Of a stretch of 58,330 bases of DNA, positions 1-8,353 are shown piece by piece; positions within the stretch are counted from its first letter, which is position 1, and the number at the start of each line of letters is the position of its first letter. Made by a program: the position numbers and the translations under genes. This DNA comes from Agromyces tardus. GTDB taxonomy: Bacteria > Actinomycetota > Actinomycetes > Actinomycetales > Microbacteriaceae. Location of the stretch: NCBI RefSeq assembly GCF_003710805.1, contig NZ_RHHB01000018.1, forward strand, positions 1 through 58,330. Direction: 5' to 3'. A model generated the notes under the pieces. It had not been told where the DNA came from, ran no database searches, and saw nothing but the letters and a program-made list of their open reading frames with translations.

Positions 1-136
1 GCCGCCGAGCCCGCCAGGGCCGCCGGCGCCGCCGACCCCGCCAGGCCCGCCTGCGCCGCCGGCTCCGCCCGGGCCGCCCATCGCCCCGGCAACCGACCTC
101 GCCACCCCCACCACCGATTCGGAAGGAGCGGCCTGA
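1..136 (+). CDS. NAD(P) transhydrogenase alpha subunit (PntAA), C-terminal end, partial
   Basis: Only the last 44 codons are inside the window; the gene runs off the left edge and ends in TGA at 134-136. The visible tail is almost pure Pro, Gly and Ala (PPGPPAPPTPPGPP-like) followed by a short hydrophilic end, so no catalytic part is visible. Identity is inferred from position: in three-subunit transhydrogenases the soluble NAD-binding alpha-1 subunit directly precedes pntAB and pntB. The stop overlaps the next start (TGATG), which implies translational coupling. The collagen-like linker is longer and more regular than I would expect at this subunit's end. Confidence 0.6.
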   Translation, partial: PPSPPGPPAPPTPPGPPAPPAPPGPPIAPATDLATPTTDSEGAA

Positions 137-477
137 TGGACGCCGTCGCCCTCACCACCATCACCGTGCTGGCGGTGTTCGTGGGCTTCGAGGTGGTCTC
201 GAAGGTCTCGAGCACGCTGCACACGCCCCTGATGTCGGGCGCCAACGCGATCCACGGCATCATCCTCATCGGCGCGATCATCGTCGCGGGCCAGGCGTCG
301 GATGCCGCGACCCTCATCGTCGCGCTCATCGCCGTCGTGCTCGCCACCGCCAACCTGGTGGGCGGCTTCGTCGTGACCGACCGCATGCTGGAGATGTTCC
401 GCGGTCGCCGGCCCGCGGCATCCGGAACCGCCGTCGCGGGGGCCGCGACCGACCAGAAGAAGGAGAACGGTCGATGA
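136..477 (+). CDS. pntAB: NAD(P) transhydrogenase subunit alpha part 2 (PntAB)
   Basis: A 113-residue membrane protein forming the alpha-subunit share of the proton channel. Transhydrogenase moves hydride between NADH and NADP+ using the proton gradient, mainly to supply NADPH. Three hydrophobic helices are visible at roughly residues 5-20, 36-55 and 58-80. The stretch STLHTPLMSGANAIHGI is the conserved family signature of this domain. It overlaps the preceding stop at one end and pntB (ATGA) at the other, so the three cistrons are one coupled operon. Length matches the separate PntAB chain of split transhydrogenases. Confidence 0.93.
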   Translation: MDAVALTTITVLAVFVGFEVVSKVSSTLHTPLMSGANAIHGIILIGAIIVAGQASDAATLIVALIAVVLATANLVGGFVVTDRMLEMFRGRRPAASGTAVAGAATDQKKENGR

Positions 478-1847
478 CCCTGCTCGATCCCACCTGGACC
501 GCGCTGCTCTACCTCGTCGCCGCCGTCTGCTTCATCCTCGCGCTCAAGGGCCTCAGCTCGCCGCGCACGGCGCGACGCGGCAACCTCATCGGCGCGGCCG
601 GTGCGCTCATCGCCGTGGTCACCGTGTTCCTCTCGACGAAGCTCGACAACATCCCGTGGATCCTCGCGGCCATCGCGATCGGCGCGGCGATCGCGGCCCC
701 CGTCGCACGGCGCGTGCAGATGACGCAGATGCCGCAGCTCGTGGCGCTCTTCAACGGCGTGGGCGGCGGCGCGGCCGCGCTCGTGGCGCTGCTCGAGCTC
801 GACCTGGCCGAGGAGTCGTGGGTGCGCGTGGCCATCGTGTTCACGCTGCTCATCGGCGCCGTGTCCTTCGCGGGATCCCTCGTGACGTTCGCGAAACTGC
901 AGGAGCTGATGACCACGCGCCCGGTGCTGTTCCCGGGCCTGCCGGTGCTCATGGGCGCCGCGATCCTCGCCTCGGTCGGGTCGGCCATCGCGGTCGTCTT
1001 CACGGGCGAGCTGTGGATCGCGGTGCTGCTCATCGTGCTCGGCCTCCTGACGGGCGTGCTGCTCGTGCTGCCGGTCGGCGGCGCCGACGTGCCCATCGTG
1101 ATCTCGCTGCTCAACGCATTCACGGGACTCGCGGTCGCGGCGTCGGGTCTCGTGCTCGGCAACGTGCTGCTCGTCGTGGCGGGCACCCTCGTGGGTGCGA
1201 GCGGAACGATCCTGACCAGGGCGATGGCGCAGGCGATGGGACGCAGCGTCACCGGCATCCTGTTCGGTGCGTTCCGCGGCGGGTCGACGGCGGGGTCGAC
1301 CGTGGCATCCGACCGCCCGGTGCGCTCCTCGAGCGCCGAGGACGTCGCGGTGCTGCTCGGGTACGCCCAGAAGGTGATCATCGTGCCGGGCTACGGCCTC
1401 GCGGTCGCACAGGGACAGCACACCGTCGCCGAGCTGCAGCACGCCCTCGAGGCGCGTGGCATCGAGGTCGAATTCGCGATCCACCCGGTCGCGGGCCGCA
1501 TGCCCGGCCACATGAACGTGCTGCTCGCCGAGGCGAACGTGCCCTACGAGTCGCTCAAGGAGATGAGCGAGATCAACCCCGAGTTCAAGACCGCGGATGT
1601 CGCGCTCGTCGTGGGTGCGAACGACGTGGTGAATCCCGCGGCGAAGTCGTCGCCCGGCTCGCCGATCTACGGCATGCCGATCCTCGAGGTGGCCGACGCC
1701 CGCCAGGTCGTGTTCCTCAAGCGCTCGATGCGACCTGGGTTCGCCGGCATCGAGAACGAGCTGCTGTTCGAGCCGCAGACGACGCTGCTCTTCGGCGACG
1801 CGAAGGACTCGCTCACGAAGGTACTCGGCGCCGTGAAGGCGCTGTAA
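474..1847 (+). CDS. pntB: NAD(P) transhydrogenase subunit beta
   Basis: 457 residues, close to the roughly 460 of characterised PntB proteins. The first two thirds is a bundle of hydrophobic helices (proton channel domain); from about residue 275 the soluble NADP(H)-binding domain III begins. Visible signatures are GYGLAVAQGQH, GRMPGHMNVLLAEANVPYE and VGANDVVNPAA, which bind NADP and contact domain I. The ATG overlaps the pntAB stop as ATGA. With PntAB and the PntAA tail this gives an energy-linked NADPH source at the cytoplasmic membrane. No transcription terminator is obvious in the 190 bases downstream. Confidence 0.96.
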   Translation: MTLLDPTWTALLYLVAAVCFILALKGLSSPRTARRGNLIGAAGALIAVVTVFLSTKLDNIPWILAAIAIGAAIAAPVARRVQMTQMPQLVALFNGVGGGAAALVALLELDLAEESWVRVAIVFTLLIGAVSFAGSLVTFAKLQELMTTRPVLFPGLPVLMGAAILASVGSAIAVVFTGELWIAVLLIVLGLLTGVLLVLPVGGADVPIVISLLNAFTGLAVAASGLVLGNVLLVVAGTLVGASGTILTRAMAQAMGRSVTGILFGAFRGGSTAGSTVASDRPVRSSSAEDVAVLLGYAQKVIIVPGYGLAVAQGQHTVAELQHALEARGIEVEFAIHPVAGRMPGHMNVLLAEANVPYESLKEMSEINPEFKTADVALVVGANDVVNPAAKSSPGSPIYGMPILEVADARQVVFLKRSMRPGFAGIENELLFEPQTTLLFGDAKDSLTKVLGAVKAL

Positions 1848-2036
1848 CCGGGTTCTCGGGTCTCCAGGGCGGCGGATGCAGCGGCAGTGCGCCGCGGCAT
1901 CCGCCGCCGCTGCTCGACCTGATGGGTTCGATCGAGCGAGCGCGTCGAGGCGGTGCCGGTCGAGCGCCCCGGCGCGGCTTCACAGGAACGCGGCGCGTAG
2001 GATTGAGCGGAACCCCCGATGTGAAAGAGGTCGCCC

Positions 2037-2627
2037 GTGGCCGACGCCCGCGATGCTGCGCCCGAGCGAGCCGGTTACTGGCTCGTCCCGGTGCTGCGCG
2101 GCGTGCTCGCCCTCATCCCCGCTGCCGTGATCACCTTCTCGCCGAACCACTCCCCCGCGTTCGGCCTGGCCGTGTTCGGCGTCTGGGCGCTCGTGTCGGG
2201 ACTCGTCACGGGCGCGCTGGCGCTGCGACGCACGAGCGAGGCCACCATCCGGGCGATCTTCGGCGCGAACGCCGTCACGACCGTGATCGCCGGCATCCTC
2301 GCGCTCACCGTCGCGCCGAGCCTCGCGCTGTTCACGTACCTCGTGAGCGTCTGGGCGGCCATCACGGGCATCGCCGAGCTCATCGCCGGGCTCCGCTCCC
2401 GGGGCCGCACCGCCGCCGCCCGCGACTGGATGACCGCCGGCGTGCTCACCGCACTGCTCGCGCTCGTCTTCCTGCTCTTCCCGCTCGACCCGGTGACGGC
2501 CGTGGGCTTCCTCGGAGCGTACTTCGTGGTGCTCGGCGTGTTCCTCGTGATCGGCGGATTCTCGTTGAAGTGGGCCGAACGCCCGGCCACGGCCGGCGGC
2601 GCGGCGACCGGATCGGAGCACTCGTGA
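2037..2627 (+). CDS. DUF308 / HdeD-like membrane protein
   Basis: 196 residues with about six hydrophobic helices arranged as three pairs, the pattern of the DUF308 (HdeD) family of small membrane proteins, whose biochemical role is not settled. The GTG start is chosen because a purine-rich site (GAAAGAGG) lies about 6 bases upstream and a TAGGAT -10-like box sits further up near 1998. The C-terminus is hydrophilic. The stop overlaps the next gene's GTG (GTGA), so the two membrane proteins are translated together. Function unknown; family assignment rests on the helix pattern and residue composition. Confidence 0.8.
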   Translation: MADARDAAPERAGYWLVPVLRGVLALIPAAVITFSPNHSPAFGLAVFGVWALVSGLVTGALALRRTSEATIRAIFGANAVTTVIAGILALTVAPSLALFTYLVSVWAAITGIAELIAGLRSRGRTAAARDWMTAGVLTALLALVFLLFPLDPVTAVGFLGAYFVVLGVFLVIGGFSLKWAERPATAGGAATGSEHS

Positions 2628-2905
2628 CCAAGAACCCCGACGGCGACTACCGCCCCAGCCGGCGTGAGGTGCTGCGGCCCGTCGAGTACGTCGGCGGCGC
2701 GGCGATCGCAGCCGTGTTCACCTCGGTCGTCGTGCTCATCGTGACCCGCGAGTGGAACCTCGCCCTCATCACGGCCGGCGGCGTCTTCATCGTGGTGCTC
2801 GTCGTGCTCGCGCTGCTCGCCATGGCCGTGAAGCCCAACGCGTCCGAGACCGCCGAGCTGCACGACGACGGCACGAACCCTCCCCCGCCGCCCTCGCACG
2901 GCTGA
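2624..2905 (+). CDS. small two-helix membrane protein, unknown function
   Basis: 93 residues starting at a GTG that overlaps the DUF308 stop. A charged N-terminus (KNPDGDYRPSRREVLRPVEY) precedes two hydrophobic helices at about residues 22-40 and 46-65; the C-terminus is acidic then proline-rich (NPPPPPSHG). I do not recognise a named family. The overlap with the DUF308 gene suggests the two products act together in the membrane. It faces purB, which is read from the other strand, with about 80 bases between the stops. Confidence 0.75.
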   Translation: MTKNPDGDYRPSRREVLRPVEYVGGAAIAAVFTSVVVLIVTREWNLALITAGGVFIVVLVVLALLAMAVKPNASETAELHDDGTNPPPPPSHG

Positions 2906-2986
2906 GCGGACCGCCCGCCCCTCCTGAGGGGGCGAGCTGACGGGCGAGCGGATGCCGCGTCGCGGCCGGATGCCGCACGGCCCGGG

Positions 2987-4369
2987 TCAGCCCAGGCGGT
3001 CGACGAGCTCCGACGCGATGCCGGTGTAGCTCGCGGGAGTCAACGCCAGCAGGCGCTGCTTCGCGGCATCCCCGATCTCGAGGCCCTCGACGAAGGCAGC
3101 GAGGTCGGCCGCGCCGACGCGCTTGCCGCGCGTGAGCTCCTTGAGCAGCGCGTACGGGTCGGCGATCGTCGAGCGCCCTGCGGCGACCTCGGCGCGGATG
3201 ACGGTCTGGATCGCCTCGCCGAGCACCTCCCAGTTGCCGTCGAGGTCGGCGAGCAGCAGCCCGCGGTCGAGGTCGATCTCGCCGAGGCCGCGCTGGATGT
3301 TGTCGAGCGCGAGGAGCGAGTGGCCGAAGCCCACGCCGATGTTGCGCTGCGCGCTCGAGTCGGTGAGGTCGCGCTGCAGGCGGCTCGTGACGAGCGTCGC
3401 CGCGAGGGAGTCGAGCACGGCGCTCGAGAGCTCGAGGTTCGCCTCCGCGTTCTCGAAGCGGATCGGGTTGACCTTGTGCGGCATCGTCGACGAGCCCGTG
3501 GCACCGGCCTGCGGGATCTGGCGGAAGTAGCCGAGCGAGATGTAGGTCCAGATGTCGGTCGCGAGGTTGTGCAGCACGCGGTTCGCGTGCGAGATCTTGC
3601 CGTAGAGCTCGGCCTGCCAGTCGTGCGACTCGATCTGCGTCGTGAGCGGGTTCCAGGTCAGCCCGAGCGACTCGACGAACTCGCGTGAGACGTCGGGCCA
3701 CGTCACATCCGGAGCCGCGACCACGTGCGCCGAGAACGTGCCGGTGGCGCCCGAGAACTTGCCGAGGTACTCGGCGGCCTCGACCTGCTTCGCGATGCGC
3801 TCGAGGCGGAACACGAAGACCGCGAGCTCCTTGCCCATGGTCGACGGCGTCGCCGGCTGGCCGTGCGTGCGCGAGAGCATCGCCGCGTCGCGGTGCTCGC
3901 GGGCGAGGGCGGCGAGGGTGTCGATGACGGTGCGGTACTTCGGGAGCCAGACCTGCTGCACCGCGTCGCGCACGGTCACGGCGTAGGAGAGGTTGTTGAT
4001 GTCCTCGCTCGTGCACGCGAAGTGCGTGAGCTCGGCGAGGTGGTCCAGGCCGAGGTCGTCGAGCCGGCGCCGCACGTAGTACTCGACGGCTTTCACGTCG
4101 TGGCGGGTGGTGGCCTCGAGCGACGCGAGCTCGTCGATGTCGGACTGGCCGAACTCGGCGACCACCCGGCGCAGTGCCGCCTTCTGGTGGTCGGAGAGCG
4201 GCTCGGTGCCGAAGAAGCGGCGGTCGGTCTGCGCGATGAGCCACTCGACCTCGACGTGCACGCGAGCGCGGTTGAGGCCCGCCTCCGAGAGGTGCTCGCC
4301 GAGCTCGCCGACCGCTGAGCGGTACCGTCCGTCGAGGGGGCTGAGCGGCTGGGGAGGCAGCGAAGTCAT
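2987..4369 (-). CDS. purB: adenylosuccinate lyase
   Basis: 460 residues, near the 456 of E. coli PurB. It cleaves adenylosuccinate to AMP plus fumarate, and SAICAR to AICAR plus fumarate, in purine synthesis. The fumarase/aspartase superfamily signature GSSTMPHKVNPIRFENAE is intact near residue 290, and the N-terminal SPLDGRYRS and the TSEDINN motif around residue 120 are those of PurB. The ATG was chosen over longer in-frame extensions because it overlaps the phosphatase stop (ATGA) and because MTSLPPQPLSPLDGRY fits the family's start. It is the downstream member of a two-gene operon. Confidence 0.97.
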   Translation of the reverse strand: MTSLPPQPLSPLDGRYRSAVGELGEHLSEAGLNRARVHVEVEWLIAQTDRRFFGTEPLSDHQKAALRRVVAEFGQSDIDELASLEATTRHDVKAVEYYVRRRLDDLGLDHLAELTHFACTSEDINNLSYAVTVRDAVQQVWLPKYRTVIDTLAALAREHRDAAMLSRTHGQPATPSTMGKELAVFVFRLERIAKQVEAAEYLGKFSGATGTFSAHVVAAPDVTWPDVSREFVESLGLTWNPLTTQIESHDWQAELYGKISHANRVLHNLATDIWTYISLGYFRQIPQAGATGSSTMPHKVNPIRFENAEANLELSSAVLDSLAATLVTSRLQRDLTDSSAQRNIGVGFGHSLLALDNIQRGLGEIDLDRGLLLADLDGNWEVLGEAIQTVIRAEVAAGRSTIADPYALLKELTRGKRVGAADLAAFVEGLEIGDAAKQRLLALTPASYTGIASELVDRLG

Positions 4370-4893
4370 CGGATTCCTTGTCTGAGTGCGGGGGCGAGCT
4401 GGCGGAAGAGCGCCGAGGTCGACCGCTCTATCATCCCAAGAACTCGATCGAAGGTCTCCGCATCGCTGTAGTAGGGGTCGGGAACGTCCTGGATCGGGGC
4501 GAGCTCGCTGTCGAACTCGAGCAGCAGGCGCACCTTGTGCTGGTCGTGCGCGCTGCGTGCCCAGTTCCGCAGGATGCGGGACTGCCCGCGGTCGAACGCG
4601 ACCACCAGGTCGAGCGCGGGGAAGTCCCCGGGGTCGAACTGACGGGCACGATGCTGGCTGCCGTCGTAGCCGGCCCGGGCGAGCGCCTCGATGGTGCGCT
4701 GGTCGGCCTGCTCGCCCACATGCCAGTCGCCCGTCGCCGCGGATTCGATCGCGATGCGGTCCTCGAGTCCGGCGCGCTCGGCGAGGGAGCGCAGCACCAC
4801 CTCCGCCATGGGCGATCGGCAGATGTTGCCGGTGCACACGAACGACACTCGGAAGGGCTGCGCCGCGTCCCCTGCGGGCTGCGCGCGCGTCAT
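4366..4893 (-). CDS. low-molecular-weight protein tyrosine phosphatase
   Basis: 175 residues. The catalytic P-loop CTGNICRS (C-x5-R-S) sits at about residues 20-27 and the general acid loop DPYY near residue 143, both as in active LMW phosphatases (secreted or cytoplasmic signalling enzymes, also arsenate-reductase relatives). No signal peptide is seen, so the product is probably cytoplasmic. Its stop codon overlaps the purB start, so the pair is translationally coupled. Start chosen at the first ATG with a CACAAT -10-like element 7 bases upstream; a leaderless message is possible. Substrate unknown. Confidence 0.93.
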   Translation of the reverse strand: MTRAQPAGDAAQPFRVSFVCTGNICRSPMAEVVLRSLAERAGLEDRIAIESAATGDWHVGEQADQRTIEALARAGYDGSQHRARQFDPGDFPALDLVVAFDRGQSRILRNWARSAHDQHKVRLLLEFDSELAPIQDVPDPYYSDAETFDRVLGMIERSTSALFRQLAPALRQGIR

Positions 4894-4992
4894 GCCTCTT
4901 ATTGTGGTGGCAACGGTGCGCTTCGCACAGGGCGGAAGCGCCGACCGGTACGCAATGTTCACATGAGCCGCTCGCATGAGGTGGGGGTCGCG

Positions 4993-5916
4993 ATGCCGAC
5001 AGACGCGCCCGACGCCGACGTGGAGGTCGACGCGGCCCTCGTGGCCCGGCTCGTGACGGCGCAGCATCCGGCGTTCGCGGGTGCTGTCGAGCTCGTTGCG
5101 AACGGGTGGGACAACGCGATCTTCCGGCTCGGCGAGCGGCATGCGGTGCGGATGCCGCGGCGCGCGATCGGCGACCGGCTCGTCCGGTCCGAGCAGCGCT
5201 GGCTGCCGGTCATGGCCGCGGCGCTTCCCGACGGGGTGCGGGCACCGGTGCCCGTCGTCGTGGGCGAGCCCGGCGAGGGCTACCCGTATCGGTGGAGCAT
5301 CACGCCGTGGTTCGAGGGCGTGGTCGCGGCATCCGTGGACCCGCCGGAACGGAGCGGGGCGGCGCTCGCGCTCGCCGACGTCGTCGTCGCGATGGGCAGG
5401 CCGGCGCCGTCGGACGCGCCCGAGAACCCGTTCCGCGGGGTGCCGCTCGCCGAGCGCGACGAGGTCGTGGCCGAGCGGCTCGCGTCGGGCCGGCTCGAGG
5501 CCGTGCTGCCGGCGACGGATGCCGCTGCGCTCGCCACGGTCTGGCGCGACGCGCTCGACGCGCCGCCGTGGGCGGGGCCGCCGCTCTGGGTGCACGGCGA
5601 CCTGCACCCGGGGAACCTCCTGCTCGAGGCCGACCCGGCGGGCGAACTGCGGCTCGCCGCCGTGCTCGACTTCGGCGACCTCACCTCGGGCGATCCCGCG
5701 ACCGACCTCGCGACCCCCTGGCTCACGTTCGACGGGCGCGGGCGCGCGGCGTTCCGCGCCCGGGTGGCCTCGCTGCGGCCGACGGATGCGTCGGACTGGG
5801 CGCGTGCCCGTGGCTGGGCGCTCGCCGTGGGCAGCGCCATCGTCGACACGATCGGCGTCGAAGGGCCGATCGGTCGCATCGGCGCGCACGCGCTGGAGCA
5901 GGTGCTCGCAGACTGA
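4993..5916 (+). CDS. aminoglycoside phosphotransferase-family kinase
   Basis: 307 residues with the APH fold. The catalytic loop HGDLHPGNLLLE (Brenner motif) lies around residues 201-212 and the metal-binding DFGDLTSGDPATDLA near residue 225. An N-terminal sequence of the type NGWDNAIFRLGERHAVRMPR covers the nucleotide-binding region. This subfamily includes macrolide and hygromycin-type kinases as well as small-molecule kinases of unknown substrate, so resistance should not be assumed. The ATG at 4993 has a strong site (GAGGTGGGGG) 5-6 bases upstream; an in-frame ATG at 4963 would add ten residues. Divergent from the phosphatase gene. Confidence 0.9.
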   Translation: MPTDAPDADVEVDAALVARLVTAQHPAFAGAVELVANGWDNAIFRLGERHAVRMPRRAIGDRLVRSEQRWLPVMAAALPDGVRAPVPVVVGEPGEGYPYRWSITPWFEGVVAASVDPPERSGAALALADVVVAMGRPAPSDAPENPFRGVPLAERDEVVAERLASGRLEAVLPATDAAALATVWRDALDAPPWAGPPLWVHGDLHPGNLLLEADPAGELRLAAVLDFGDLTSGDPATDLATPWLTFDGRGRAAFRARVASLRPTDASDWARARGWALAVGSAIVDTIGVEGPIGRIGAHALEQVLAD

Positions 5917-6049
5917 TCCCCGGTCGCGAACGCTGTTCTCCCGGGCGATCGGGCGCCACTCCTCCTCCCCCGCGCGCCGCGCGAGATGGACTGCACCGAG
6001 CGCGGTTGCCGGAGGGCGGGGCGCTACACCAGCCGCGAGCATCGGTGCC

Positions 6050-6445
6050 ATGCTCTCCCCCGATTCCCCGGCGCCACCGACCGGTACGGCGGTCGTGCTG
6101 CCCGGCGCACCGCTCGACGAGCACGCCATCGACCTCCTGCGTGAGCAGCTCGCCGCGCTCGACCGCCTGCGCATCGGCGTGCTCGACGAGCTGCCGGCGC
6201 TCGCGCCGCCCGACGTCATCCGCGAATGGCGGTCGAGCGCGGCCGATCGCTGCTCGGAGCGGATCCGGGAGCTCAATGCCGACGCGCACTGGATCGGCGA
6301 GCACCTCCACGACGCGGCACTCGCGCTGCGGCATCGCATCGACGAGGTCGAGGCGCAGTTGGCGGAGCGGCGCGCGGCCGCGGCGCTCGCGGCCGCTTCC
6401 GTCGCCACCCCGCCGTCCGAGGGGTGGCGATGGACGACCGGCTGA
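6050..6445 (+). CDS. hypothetical helical protein
   Basis: 131 residues, without membrane segments or cysteines apart from one. After a Pro/Ala-rich start the chain is predicted helical with a heptad-like pattern (residues about 25-115), giving a small helical bundle. It overlaps the next gene by 16 bases in another frame, so the two are almost certainly co-expressed. Helical proteins of this size next to a larger helical-domain enzyme resemble WXG100/ESX-type partners, but there is no clear WxG motif, so this is only a suggestion. No convincing ribosome binding site is seen. Confidence 0.6.
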   Translation: MLSPDSPAPPTGTAVVLPGAPLDEHAIDLLREQLAALDRLRIGVLDELPALAPPDVIREWRSSAADRCSERIRELNADAHWIGEHLHDAALALRHRIDEVEAQLAERRAAAALAAASVATPPSEGWRWTTG

Positions 6446-7914
6446 TCCTCGCGGGCGGCGGGTCGACGGCCGTCGCGGTCGACGAGCTCTTCGTCGAGGT
6501 CGCGCGACTCCACCGGCTCGCCGCCGCTGCTCGCGACTGGGGCCGCCGGCTCGCGTCGATCACGTCGAGCCTGCAGGCGCTCGGACTCACGTCCTCGTCG
6601 GCGGGCTTCCTGCCCTCGCGATTCGACGCGAGTGCGGTCGACGCCGGTCTCGGCGGCGCCGCCTCCGCGATCACCCGCTCGATCCGGTTGGCGGAGCGTC
6701 TGGGGCACGACCTCATGAGTTCGGCGGAGCGCTACGGCCGGGCCGAGCGCGAGGCGGTGGAGCGCTGGCGGTTCCTCGTCGGCGCCGCGGCATGGGCGGT
6801 CGGCGCGGCCCCGCTGTATGCGGCGGCGACCGCGGCGACGATCGCCGGAGCCACGTGGCTCGCGGCGGAGACCAATGCCGTGCCCCGCGTCGATCGCATC
6901 GACTGGAGACCCGTCTTCTCGTCGCCGGAGTTCGTCTCGCTCGTGCGGGCGCTCGCGGACTCACCCGATGAGCTCGCGGCGGGCGGCGCGCACGTGCCGC
7001 TCGCCGAGTCGCTGCGCGCCGGCGACGGACTCGGCGCGCCGAGCGCCGCCGCCGTACTCCTCGCGGCGGCCGCGATGATCGCCGGTACGGGTCGCAGCGC
7101 CGGTGCCGTGGGCACCGCCGGAGCCGGCCCCGTGCTCGTCGAGCGGGACCTCGGCATCGTCCAGGCGCGCACGGTGCACCCGCAGCCGGGCGCGCCGCTG
7201 CCGACGGCGCCTCGCGGGGTCGCGGAGCTCGCGGCCCGCATCCCCTCGCCCGAACCGGGCGCGCCCCAGGTGCGGGTCGAGCGGTACGGCGAGGGCGCCG
7301 ACGCGAGGTACATCGCGTACGTCACCGGCACGGTCACGTTCGACGTGCACGCCGGATCCGAGCCGTTCGACATGACCTCGAACCTGCACGGCGTCGCCGA
7401 TGACGCCCCCGCCGCGAACGTGCCCCCGGCCGCCATGGAGCGTGCGGTCAGGCTGGCGCTCGCCGAGGCCGGCGCGGGCACCTCCAGCCCCGTGCTCGTG
7501 GCGGCCTACTCCGGGGGCGGCATCGCGGCGGCGCAGCTGGCCGCGGCATCCGACCTCAACGTGGTCGGCGCGGTCACGTTCGGCAGCCCGACGGCCTCGG
7601 CTCCGCCGAGCGACGGCGTGCCGGTGCTCGCGTTCGAGCACGCCGAGGATCCGGTACCGGCGACCGGCGGCGCCGGAGCACCGTCGCCGGATCGACTCGT
7701 CGTCGCTCGCGCCGCCCTCGACGGCGCCGTGATCGCGCCTGATGACGTGCTGCCCGGCCATGCACTGTCGCGCTACCGCGAGACCGCCCGCCTCGTCGAC
7801 GCCTCCGAGGAGGCGCGGCTCGTGGCCTTCCGGCAGACCGTCGCCGGATTCGCCGAGGGCGGCGCCACCGAGGTCACGTCGTTCCGGTTCGGTCGCGAGG
7901 CGTCGGCCGACTGA
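6430..7914 (+). CDS. lipase-like alpha/beta hydrolase with helical N-terminal domain
   Basis: 494 residues. Residues about 1-160 are helical and WXG/LXG-like in composition, with two hydrophobic stretches near 115-140. The C-terminal half (about 250-480) has the layout of an alpha/beta hydrolase: a nucleophile elbow written YSGGG near residue 360 in place of the usual GHSQGG, then VTFGSPT, an acid candidate in FEHAEDPVP and a late His in LPGHALSRY. The catalytic Ser is present but the preceding Gly-His is not. ATG 6430 is chosen; an in-frame GTG two codons earlier is equally possible. Likely an operon with the helical protein; substrate unknown. Confidence 0.65.
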   Translation: MDDRLILAGGGSTAVAVDELFVEVARLHRLAAAARDWGRRLASITSSLQALGLTSSSAGFLPSRFDASAVDAGLGGAASAITRSIRLAERLGHDLMSSAERYGRAEREAVERWRFLVGAAAWAVGAAPLYAAATAATIAGATWLAAETNAVPRVDRIDWRPVFSSPEFVSLVRALADSPDELAAGGAHVPLAESLRAGDGLGAPSAAAVLLAAAAMIAGTGRSAGAVGTAGAGPVLVERDLGIVQARTVHPQPGAPLPTAPRGVAELAARIPSPEPGAPQVRVERYGEGADARYIAYVTGTVTFDVHAGSEPFDMTSNLHGVADDAPAANVPPAAMERAVRLALAEAGAGTSSPVLVAAYSGGGIAAAQLAAASDLNVVGAVTFGSPTASAPPSDGVPVLAFEHAEDPVPATGGAGAPSPDRLVVARAALDGAVIAPDDVLPGHALSRYRETARLVDASEEARLVAFRQTVAGFAEGGATEVTSFRFGREASAD

Positions 7915-7920
7915 CCGGGG

Positions 7921-8301
7921 TCAGTCCCGGGGACGCACCACGATGCCGATGAGCCAGCTGATGAGTCCGAGCACGATCGCCCCGAGCACGCCCCACCAGA
8001 AGCTCTCGACCTCGAGCCCGAACCCGAGGAGGCCGCTGATCCAGTCGACGAGCAGGAGCAGCAGTCCGTTCACGATGAACGAGATGAGCCCGAGCGTGAG
8101 CACGTACAGCGGGAAGCCGACGATGCGCACGAACGTGCCGACGGTCGCGTTCACGATGCCGAAGATCGCGGCGACGAGCAAGTAGGTGAGGATCGTGGCG
8201 AGCTGGGTGTCCTCGTACGGCACCACCCGCACGCCCGAGACGATGAACGTCGTGAGCCACAGGGCGAGTGCCGAGACGATGACCTTGACGAGGAAGCGCA
8301 T
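7921..8301 (-). CDS. phage-holin-4 superfamily (PF04020-like) membrane protein
   Basis: 126 residues with four hydrophobic helices and short loops, the form of the chromosomal 'phage holin family' membrane proteins that are widespread in actinobacteria and not part of prophages. The run [26 protein letters not shown] is cut short here but its core (IVNA...[10 protein letters not shown]) is characteristic. A G-rich site (GTGGGGGG) lies directly before the ATG. The gene ends 6 bases from the stop of the hydrolase on the opposite strand. No lysis genes are nearby, so a holin function is not implied. Confidence 0.85.
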   Translation of the reverse strand: MRFLVKVIVSALALWLTTFIVSGVRVVPYEDTQLATILTYLLVAAIFGIVNATVGTFVRIVGFPLYVLTLGLISFIVNGLLLLLVDWISGLLGFGLEVESFWWGVLGAIVLGLISWLIGIVVRPRD

Positions 8302-8340
8302 CCCCCCACTCTGGCAGCGGAGCCCGTGGCGGCAAAGGGG

Positions 8341-8346
8341 TACGGT
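8341..8346 (+). promoter_or_regulatory. -10 element of a leaderless promoter for the aminotransferase
   Basis: TACGGT ends 7 bases before the GTG at 8354, the spacing at which transcription would begin at or next to the start codon. There is no ribosome binding site between. No convincing -35 was seen. Confidence 0.6.
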
Positions 8347-8353
8347 GGAATCC

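Noticed and set aside
656..2905. Very long open frame antiparallel or shifted to pntB (about 750 codons)
   Set aside because: Product is Arg/Gly/Ala-rich with no domains, a shadow of GC-rich codon positions; pntB and the downstream genes explain the region.
4993..5916. Aminoglycoside resistance gene
   Set aside because: APH-like folds cover many kinases; nothing in sequence or context shows an antibiotic substrate.
7921..8301. Holin-like protein as a sign of prophage
   Set aside because: This membrane family is chromosomal in many actinobacteria; no phage genes are nearby.
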